Under the pieces are notes generated by a model that did not search any database, was not told the origin of the DNA, and was given only the letters and a program-made list of their open reading frames with translations. A program made the translations under genes and the position numbers. Shown in pieces: positions 57,521-64,000 of a stretch of DNA of 64,000 nt (position 1 is the stretch's first letter; every line of letters begins with the position of its first letter). Source of the stretch: Centroberyx gerrardi (lineage: Eukaryota > Chordata > Actinopteri > Beryciformes > Berycidae); NCBI RefSeq assembly GCF_048128805.1, contig NC_135999.1, positions 22,183,659 through 22,247,658 of the forward strand, read 5' to 3'.

Positions 57521-60500
57521 AGAGAGAGAGAGAGAGAGAGAGAATGGTCGAGTCATGCAATCAGGGCTCGAGTCTGACAGCAGGTTGTTTGTAAATCAGC
57601 CCAGATATGACCTGGCTCTCCCACCCCACCCTGTGATCCTCCACTCCCCTGGTGCCATTCCATAATATCACACTACACTTCTCTATCATCAGCATGAGAG
57701 CCTTCAACAACCTATAGGAGCTTAGGATTCAACATCATATCATATGCCTACCTTGCCTCTCATTGGACCAATAGGATCTTGGATCGTAGCACGTGCGCTC
57801 AGAGGAATCCTTATTCGCTTATTCAGTAATAGCGGTGCAACTGGAACTATTCGCCTTTGCCTCAGGGAGTGTGAAAGGCATTGCCCCATGGGATGCATTG
57901 GATGTCGTTTTTTTAACTTTGGAGGTTTATGTAAGCATTGAGCAGAGAAGGGGAAAAGAGGGGGGAAAAGGGAGAGAAAAAGGGGAGAAGTGTGGAAATA
58001 CAAGGAGGACAGGGGTGGGACAGGGTGGTGGGAGAGAGGGGGGAAGAGGGGAAGAGTCAGAGATAGGTGATGGGAAACATCAACAAGGCATCTAAAAAGA
58101 AAAGCAAAATGAAGAAGGTAAGGAATGATTCAATTGCTTTTGATTGAGAAAAAAATATGTTTATCAAATGGAAGTGTGCTTGAAATGAATAGGAAATGTA
58201 AGGTAATGCTGTGATGTCGACATCCAAACTTAGCAATTAGCGTAATTTGTTCATTTTAGCTCTGACATTGTTCCAGTTACATTTGAGAACAAACACTGAA
58301 GCCGGCTGTGAATAACATAATTTCAGACAAAACACACAGCAGGTGAAGACAGCAAGCCATCACACTGGATATGTTTCCAATAGAGATATTACTCACCACA
58401 ACAAATTTTCCAGATTTAAAAATCTGACATGATCACTTTCTCAAAACAGTAAGAGAGACATTCTCTCTCCTGTTGTTTTTCCTGTGAATTAGCCAATTTC
58501 ACTGCAGTCAGAGGGATCTGATTAAGTAGTCATTTTATCTGTCTCCTAATCTGATTGGTTCCCCTCCTCTAAGGGGGTGTCACCCATGGAAGGAAGCGGA
58601 GCCCCATTGGCTGCGGCCATGCTGGGGGGCATGAGTGGGGCAGGTGAGGCGGACACAGAGGACGAGGAGGAAGGAGGGAGCGAGCGGGAATATGATGAGC
58701 CACTGTGTGCTCTGGTTCAGAACTGCAACATGCTGCACAACATAGTGGGGCCCGCCTGTATCTTCCTCAGACAGGGCTTCGCACAGAGCCAGCTTGTATG
58801 TATGAGATTCACTCACACACACACACACACACACGCAGATGCACAATACAGTTAGAATGACAGTTGCCAAAATCATCCATAAATCTCTTCATCCATCCAT
58901 TTCATAGTGCCATCATTATTGTCGTTCAATGCAACGTCAAGTAAAGTTCATCCTCCCATACCAGGCACCATGACTGGAGGATCCATCTTCACCAGAACTG
59001 CACCATGTGAGTGTCAACCACCCATCAATAACACACCATATTCAACTACAACTGTGCATAATTATACTTGAAAAGAAAAAACAATCCTCCCAATATCTCG
59101 GAAATGGCGAGGATCCAGTGTGTAAAAGTATTACCATTTTGTCAGCCAAGGCCTTAACTCATATGCTATCCTTTTTAAAAGTGCCATTACTTGTTTTCAT
59201 TTCATGCCAGCAATCATTTTATAACACGTTCGTCAAACGGTGGACATCTCATCTTGGAATAAAACTCTTCAGTTGGAGAAAGGAACTAATACCGTTTCAC
59301 AAATGTCAAAATGTGCTTATTATTTTGCGTTAAACGTTACGTACGTCCTGTGAGTCCTATAGGAGTCCTGAGCTGTTAAGAGAAAAAAAAATGGGCACAG
59401 ATTGTAACAGATTGTAGTACAATGACAGAGTCAGTGGCCTCGCAGTTTGTCCAGATTGTAATTTAGATCATAGACTCATCTGCTAACGATGTAGGCTCCA
59501 TCAAGCATCCCACTTATTCCAGATGAATGTCTTAGTGTAGAGAGGGAGGAGATGGTAGAGATCAATAACTGGGTAATTTCCTGACGGCGCGGCTGGTGGC
59601 ACTAATTGAAAACAGCCATTAGGGAGGCGGTTTCATCACTGGTAACAGGTGCTGGACTGAGCTGTAGCAGCGGTACTGAGGTATTGGAAGACCTTGGACT
59701 GAGTGTAGAGGAGACATAAAATATTACTGGATTATAACATTCATAAAATATGATTCCTTACCAGCTTTTGTCATTCTGTGCATATTTAATAGGGTGTTCC
59801 CCTGTATGCATTTTAAATCATTTACATATAGGTTGTGTCACAGTACATCTTGATACATTTTTGGTGAATGGGTATACATTTATAAGAAAAAAAGTTATAA
59901 CTACGATATTGGACCATGGGCAGTGTTGTCAGTGTGAGAATTCTTGCCCATATCGATCCAGTAGCTCATCGTATTGCAACATTTTGAAAGCCACAACAGT
60001 CCTGAACTTGTAGAGCCACTTTGTGAATTTACTCATGGATCCATGAAAGCAGTGGGATTCCTCAACAGAGTACACAGATTAGTCTATGAGATGGATAGGA
60101 TGAGACGGATACCCTTTACTGGTCATTAATCCCCCGTAATCCCCCTTTGTTCACTAAAATGGAATACTAAAAATGAACCGTTGACCTGATGCTCCTTTGG
60201 TAATCACTTTACACCTTCTCATTTGATTTTTCTGTCCTTGGTGTCACTGGCACTTAACTTTCGCTGATGAAGTTATTGGAATGCTCCTTAAAGCTGATGA
60301 TCAATATGATGCCAATATGACTAATATTAGAATGTTTGATATGAAAATTAAAGTGATGTAGAACTAAGGTAGTACCTTGGGTTGTGTAGCTTCCTGGCCA
60401 TGATATAACCCCAAATTCTCTGTTATCTGTTGCTCCGTGAGAGACGATTGGAGAATTGCATTTTTTCGCTCTCCATTCACTGCTTTTTAACCGAAATCCG

Positions 60501-63500
60501 GTTGGAAGAATTTCAACGTTGTTCAAACTGAAAGGTTTAATAAACATAAAGAAAGCGATTCAATTAAAAACAATTCAGCAGAATGACTAGTTTTTTTTAT
60601 ATATTGTCAGAATCTGCTTTGTTCGCATTCGTTTATGTGCTAGAAGTGTGATTTTGAGACCTGTTCCACCGTACAATGGCAGTGAATGGAGAGAGAAAAA
60701 AAGCGCAATTCTCCAATTGTCTTTACTGAAGCAACAGATAGCAGAGAATCGTCGTTTTTGGGGTTATATCATGTCCAGCAAGCTACACAACACAAGCTAT
60801 ATACTACCAAAGTTCAGCATCCCTTTAAGGAGTAAGCCCTTTAGGGTTTGATACCCTAACCTTTGTTAAAGCTGAATCCAGGCATTGTATCTGTAAACCT
60901 TTGCATAAGTGATCACTGGTTCTTGTGCTAAGTTGAAGCAGACAAATTTGTACAAAACGAAATAACAAGGGAAATGTTTTGTTCCTTGGCACCCTGAATC
61001 TTAGCAAAAGCGACAACTACACAAACTCTATGTGAGTGCGTACGTGTTCGTGTGCGGCGTCTGTGCAGGTGTGTAAATGTCCGTTCAATCAAGTACTGCA
61101 GCACTGTGCAGGCAGATGAAAAAATCAACAGCAGATAGAGAAATGAAAAACCGAAAAGCCTTCGTGATTTGTAATACAATTTACCCCTGTAATCTCCCTG
61201 CCACTGTTCTCTCCCCTGCATCCCCTAATCCAGTCCTGTATCATTCCTGTTGGTGATGTCACAGCCTGTCAATCTCATAGAACACGCTGTGAACAAACCC
61301 ATCCTGGCATCATCTGTAGTCCATCCCACCGCACTCAGAGGCCAATTCACAATACTGTATATTGTTTTTGTCTAGCTGTAGTAAAAAGTGTCACTGACGA
61401 AACAAGAGATTTGATAAGTGATGTCATTTAACATTTTACTCATTTTAATTACATTAGGCATTTAGCCCACACTCTTGTCCGGACCAACTTAAAATGAGTG
61501 AGCATGAAGAGATACAATGTCTTGCTCAAAGAGGCTTTAACAGGACATCTACCTGTTGCAATCAGGTTGTTACAATCAGGTTGTTACAATCAGGTTGTTG
61601 CAATCAGGTTGCCACCCTGCTGACTCTGATTCAGATTTAGATTTATTAGTAGTACAAATACATATGCACAAACAAAGAATTTAGCTTGGTAAGTTGGTGC
61701 AGTGCAAAAAGCAGACAGACAAAATCAAAACAATAACACAATAACAGTAAAGTGGCATCCAGTGCAATATTTAGACCAATAGACAATAGGCATTAAGCAT
61801 ATACTCAAGCAGTACAATTAGTAATTAAAAACAAGAATAGCACTATATGGAAGTTTGGACACTACAGATACCTTACTAGACGTTGCTACTGGTCTCTCTT
61901 TATGCCTGTTAGCTTTATCAATTCTTGGAATTTCATAGTCTCTTAATAGCGAAAAACAGCTAAATATGTGCAAGTCAACATAGCTATCATCACGCTGGGA
62001 TACAAACTAGATATTTACATTTGGTTAACCAACAATGTAAAAATACAGGGTTTTGATGAGAATCTTCTTTTTGTTTTTGTTTTTTTGCTTTGCCCTGCTT
62101 TTCTGTGTCTAGCTTTTGGTGATGATGGTTGTCCCTTTGAGTATTTCTCAAAACGTTATAATTTACCATTTTACTCAGTACATAATCTGGCAACCCACTC
62201 TATGTTCAACAAGTAAAATTCTTGAGCCTCCATCCTGGCAGGACGCTGCGATGGGGCGGGTGTCTTTCGTTTCTCGGAATTTTGTCAACACACAAACCAC
62301 TGCGTTTGCTTTGGCAAAATGTTGTTTGTGTGTGTGTGTGTGTGGGTGTGGGTGGGTGCGTGAGCGCTTGCATGCACAGTCATGTGTGCCTTGGTTTGTG
62401 TGTGTGTATTTGGAGAGAGAGAGAGCGGTTAAAAGGAGTCTGTGTCCCTTGCCTTTGTTTATCTGCATGTTTTATAGTACATTTTGAACGTCTGTTACGG
62501 AGCATATGCACCAGACACTTTCATCGTCTCCCTACCAACAAGAGTGGGATGAGATTGGACAAGAATTTGTCTAGCAGATCACAAAAAGGTTATAAAGGTC
62601 AATCAGATCAAAAGCCAAATAATCCTATGATAGAATCTCTACTCAGGCGGGTGAATATGGAACGAAAAATGCTTGATGGGAAAGGGAGTGAAGGCACATG
62701 TTTCCAGCATGTTTTGTGTGTGTGAAAGAGAAAGAGTTGCACACAGAGGGAGAGAGAGAAAGTGTGTGTAACCTGACTGGCTGTCCATTTCTCTGTGTGT
62801 TTGTCCCGTCTGCCATCCGCACCACTGTAGGACAGAGATCTACGGCCAGAGGAAATGGAAGGTACAGAGATATCAAAAGCTTAATCCAAATCCTCACTCC
62901 CATCTCTCGCTCTGTCAGTCGCTCCCTCTTTCTCCCTGCCCCACGTTCCCTTTCAGATTTTCTCTTTCGCTCTGAAACCCAGATGGAGGATATGTTCTTT
63001 AAATTGTGGAATTTGAAAAGAATGTACCACTTTTCCTGACCTTGACCTTTCCTGGAAATCACTGTGACTTTGTTTGTAATGTTGTTGTTACATATGCCAG
63101 TGTTTTTTTGTTTTTCAATTGTCAAATAAAATAAACTGCACAAGATCAAAGTAAAGGATTATTATTCAAAGGAAAGGATTATTCTACACAATTGGAGCAC
63201 AGCTCCACACTTATTCTTACCTCCAGTCTGGCTCTCACTACCAAACTCCACATTCACAAGAATGGGGAACAGGATTATACTAATTTGATTGTGAAAAAAT
63301 GGTAGCTGTTATATTCTCTGTAAAAACTCAGGCAAAATAGGCAAATACTTCTTGGATTACTGAAAAAACCCTTTGAATAAAAAGGCCATTATTTTGGTCG
63401 TTGTTAAATTATGGTCTAAATTGCAGTGTTGGCTGCTGATCCCATGGGTTTTGGAGAAGTTAACTGCACAGTAACTGAAACTAATCAGAATTCATATGTG

Positions 63501-64000
63501 AGTTGGACCATCCAGGTACTTTCAGGTCATCTGGGTACTTGAAATCTACAACTAATGTGCTAATTGTGATACACGTCTCTCTTTATGCCAGTTAGCATTG
63601 CAAAGTTATTTATTTACAGGTTGCTGACAGCCAAATACCTTATTAAAACTTGTAACATCATGACAGGCAAATATAAAATAGATGTTTTGATTTAGTTTAC
63701 CTAAGATCTAAGAATATATAATTAGGATGGGAATCTACACTATAGCGTGTTTGTCCCACTTTGCCCTGCTTCTCCATGTGTATTAATATTGACATAAAAT
63801 TTTAGATTCCTTCTTTGACCCAGGCATATAAAGCCTTGTAATGACTAAATGTCTAAAATAGTATTTATGGATGAGCCCTTTTGCATCCTAAGTATTGGAT
63901 CTCTCTTTCTGTCTCTATCTCTTTCCTCCTCACACACTCTGTCTCACCATACACAATGCAGAGCTGCGTGAGGCGTTCAGGGAGTTTGATAAAGACAAAG
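42871..64000 (+). CDS. cabp1: CaBP1/caldendrin-type EF-hand calcium sensor (5' part)
   Basis: Exons seen: 42871-42930 and 43725-43907 (long form); 58070-58117 and 58574-58795 (short form); and the shared 62831-62861 and 63962-64000, which continue past the edge. Every donor and acceptor is GT-AG. Both long and short leaders end in phase 0, so either can join the shared exon encoding DRDLRPEEME. The last exon starts LREAFREFDKDK, the entering helix and first loop residues of EF-hand 1. Human CABP1 makes caldendrin (long) and CaBP1-S/L (short, myristoylated) in just this way; the long leader here ends RPIVDSVFGQ and the short one contains GPACIFLRQGF, matching each type. The protein would regulate voltage-gated calcium channels and IP3 receptors in neurons. 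The EF-hands that separate CaBP1 from CaBP2 or CaBP4/5 lie outside the window; cabp1 is favoured by the alternative leaders. Confidence 0.85.
43311..43390. repeat. (CT)n microsatellite
   Basis: Eighty bases of TC repeat in the intron between the two long-form leader exons, interrupted only at 43381. Confidence 0.95.
44307..44521. mobile_element. 215-bp MITE with perfect 13-bp inverted ends
   Basis: It starts ACCTCCGCCAAGG and ends CCTTGGCGGAGGT, exact reverse complements. The inside contains GATCCGGATCC and a run of CAAACAAACAAACAG. It encodes nothing. Very similar repeats are widespread in marine animals; the class is not certain. Confidence 0.7.
46594..46690. repeat. Dispersed 'TATATAGCACATTTCATA' repeat, copy 1
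   Basis: CAAGGCAAGGCAAGGCAA leads into TTTATTTATATAGCACATT and CAATTTGCTTCACATAAAAC. The core recurs near 51722, so this is an interspersed family within the window. Confidence 0.55.
47133..47187. repeat. (CAGT)n/(CAGG)n microsatellite
   Basis: A tetranucleotide run beginning with CAGG units and changing to about ten CAGT units. Confidence 0.9.
47208..47263. other. Perfect 15-bp inverted repeat (hairpin) in CpG-rich DNA
   Basis: ACCACGCTGATGACG at 47208-47222 and its exact complement at 47249-47263 enclose a 26-base loop. TGACG and CGTCA half-sites, the core of CRE elements, lie at both arms. The surrounding 47.09-47.44 kb is richer in CpG than its neighbours and ends in a possible donor ACCG|GTGAGTAA at 47432. 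It may be a regulatory region or a non-coding first exon. No transcript evidence is available. Confidence 0.5.
48037..49162. mobile_element. Non-autonomous hAT-like transposon
   Basis: The left end CAGTGTTTCCCACA and the right end TGTGGGAAACACTG are perfect 14-bp inverted repeats of hAT type. The directly repeated flank CCTGTG (48031-48036, 49163-49168) may be the remains of a target duplication. The inside is not coding and includes a (GA)n run (48821-48887) and GC-rich subterminal DNA (GGGCGGCCCGCCC). Confidence 0.75.
50235..51180. repeat. Possible non-coding element with TACCGGCACCGA/GGTACC ends
   Basis: The left part CTACCGGCACCGATATTAGT and the right part GTGCCAAAAAAGCACC...CTCGGTACCCAGCCCTAG resemble the ends of a dispersed fish element; the interior is AT-rich. 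Exact ends and class are not established. Confidence 0.3.
51370..52745 (+). pseudogene. L1-like non-LTR retrotransposon remnant
   Basis: Translating in shifting frames gives reverse-transcriptase-like pieces: LADDTC followed by LKNEDQVP at about 51381-51425, then IDINGDHLSHENFL near 51970, and AHIKILHNLYPCNKFLHKF near 52290, a hallmark of the C-terminal part of fish L1 ORF2. Stops and frame changes interrupt it, so it is dead. A dispersed repeat appears inserted at about 51712-51785. A 70-bp segment of its 3' part (52633-52702) is also found at 29024-29092. Confidence 0.65.
51712..51785. repeat. Dispersed 'TATATAGCACATTTCATA' repeat, copy 2
   Basis: CAAGTCAAGTTTATTTATA then GCACATTTCATATGACAGG and CAATGTGCTTCAAATTG. 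The core is identical to that near 46622. Confidence 0.55.
54147..54204. repeat. (ATACT)n microsatellite
   Basis: About eleven copies of the pentanucleotide ATACT. Confidence 0.95.
54898..55010 (+). mobile_element. tRNA-derived SINE fragment
   Basis: A B-box-like GGTTCAAATCC lies at 54944-54954, with an A-box-like GTGGGCTAAGG about 35 bases upstream, as in a tRNA-type RNA polymerase III promoter. The CACCCCTCTCTCTCTCCTGTC segment after the tRNA-like head is typical of fish SINEs. The tRNA-like part does not fold as an intact tRNA, so this is not a tRNA gene. Confidence 0.55.
57261..57542. repeat. Clustered (CT)n, (GT)n and (GA)n tracts
   Basis: (CT)n at 57261-57315, (GT)n at 57470-57516 and (GA)n at 57519-57542, all within 0.8 kb upstream of the short-form first exon of cabp1. 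Homopurine-homopyrimidine runs of this kind can adopt non-B DNA. Confidence 0.9.
57735..58069 (+). promoter_or_regulatory. Candidate promoter / 5' UTR of short cabp1 form
   Basis: ATTGGACCAATAGG holds a CCAAT box in both orientations (about 57759-57773) in a locally CpG-containing segment, followed by a purine-rich leader. An in-frame TAG at 58064 directly precedes the ATG at 58070, and no pyrimidine-rich acceptor lies just upstream, so this exon is likely a true first exon. Confidence 0.4.
58070..58795 (+). CDS. cabp1: Short (CaBP1-S/L-like) leader exons of cabp1
   Basis: Exon 58070-58117 encodes MGNINKASKKKSKMKK and ends at donor GTAAGG. Gly2 in MGN fits N-myristoylation, as in mammalian CaBP1, and the lysines would help membrane binding. 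Exon 58574-58795 (74 codons) is acidic in the middle (EADTEDEEEGGSE), then reads LVQNCNMLHNIVGPACIFLRQGFAQSQL and ends at GTATGT. The GPACIFLR motif is shared by CaBP1 and CaBP2. Both are phase 0 and join the shared exon at 62831. Confidence 0.85.
60347..60829. mobile_element. Long palindromic MITE, copy 2 (cabp1 intron)
   Basis: The left arm (AAAGTGATGTAGAACTAAGG...) is repeated as an imperfect inverted arm at the right end (...CCAAAGTTCAGCATCCCTTT), with further complementarity inward (TTCTCTGTTATCTGTTGC versus GCAACAGATAGCAGAGAA). TTAA borders both ends. It shares its central and right parts with the vwa7-intron copy at 18254-18571. Confidence 0.65.
61441..61550. repeat. SINE/LINE2-type tail, inverted
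   Basis: TACATTAGGCATTTAGCCCAC...CTTGTCCGGACCAACTTA resembles the reverse complement of the tail common to fish SINEs and L2 elements, also seen at 15421 and 45060. Confidence 0.45.
61554..61612. repeat. 14-bp minisatellite
   Basis: Four near-perfect copies of TTGTTACAATCAGG, differing by A/G at one position in the first and last copies. Confidence 0.9.
62831..64000 (+). CDS. cabp1: Shared cabp1 exons up to EF-hand 1 (partial)
   Basis: The 31-nt exon 62831-62861 encodes DRDLRPEEME plus one base and ends at GTACAG. The next exon opens at 63962 after ACAATGCAG and reads (E)LREAFREFDKDK, the entering helix and first loop residues of EF-hand 1. It is cut by the window edge before the loop is complete. 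D-R-x-L-R-P-E-E is the start of the region common to all CaBP isoforms. Confidence 0.9.

Larger units (their letters stand above)
43908..58069. other. Long intron / alternative-promoter region of cabp1
   Basis: About 14 kb between the two leader sets, with no other supported gene. It carries a MITE (44307-44521), a hAT-like element (48037-49162), an L1-like remnant (51370-52745), a tRNA-type SINE (54898-55010), two copies of a 'TATATAGCACATTTCATA' repeat and many microsatellites. Confidence 0.55.
58796..62830. other. Intron of cabp1 before the shared exon
   Basis: No exon was seen between donor GTATGT at 58796 and the acceptor ACCACTGTAG at 62830. It contains a (CA)n run at 58813-58834, the second copy of a palindromic MITE (60347-60829), a SINE/LINE tail near 61440 and a 14-bp minisatellite at 61554-61612. 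Confidence 0.6.

Noticed and set aside
57081..57560. 159-codon minus-strand frame
   Set aside because: Largely translated CT/GT/GA microsatellite (Ser-Leu, Thr-His, Arg-Glu runs).
61990..62193. Possible additional cabp1 exon just upstream of the shared exon
   Set aside because: No phase-0 exon with proper acceptor and donor could be found, and both leaders already join the 62831 exon directly.

Overview
The window is nuclear DNA from a ray-finned fish, almost certainly a teleost. It has spliced genes with GT-AG introns, many dinucleotide microsatellites, and teleost-type mobile elements: a Gmr1-type LTR retrotransposon, Tc1-like and hAT-like remnants, palindromic MITEs and a tRNA-derived SINE. 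No bacterial, organellar or CRISPR signal was seen. The species cannot be named from the sequence.

Layout. (1) 1-1498, minus strand: four 5' coding exons of a C2H2-type zinc-finger-family protein that runs off the left edge. (2) 1499-2414: short divergent intergenic region with ETS-type motifs. (3) 2415-10255, plus strand: a complete five-exon gene for a predicted 1789-aa protein with an N-terminal coiled coil, an AT-hook, SPKK-type repeats and seven C-terminal C2H2 fingers. (4) 12326-21174, minus strand: a complete 17-exon von Willebrand factor A domain gene of the VWA7 family (922 aa). (5) 22711-28779: an LTR retrotransposon with almost identical LTRs. Its integrase lies upstream of its reverse transcriptase, the hallmark of the Gmr1 group of Ty3/gypsy elements. 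(6) 35469-36845, plus strand: a class A GPCR closely resembling prostaglandin D2 receptor 2 (PTGDR2/CRTH2). (7) 42871 to past the right edge, plus strand: the 5' half of a CaBP1/caldendrin-type neuronal calcium sensor gene. Two alternative first-exon sets (at 42.9-43.9 kb and 58.1-58.8 kb) are phase-compatible with one shared exon at 62.8 kb.

The genes do not form a pathway. They are ordinary vertebrate loci separated by repeat-rich DNA: two zinc-finger regulators sharing a promoter region, a secreted or GPI-anchored VWA protein, an eicosanoid receptor and a calcium sensor. The most distinctive object is the retrotransposon with copia-like domain order but gypsy-like enzymes. It is recent, and its protease region is split between two reading frames. 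It sits about 1.5 kb upstream of the VWA7-type start codon. All exon joins were read by eye from splice signals, phase and protein similarity, and no alignment or expression data were available.
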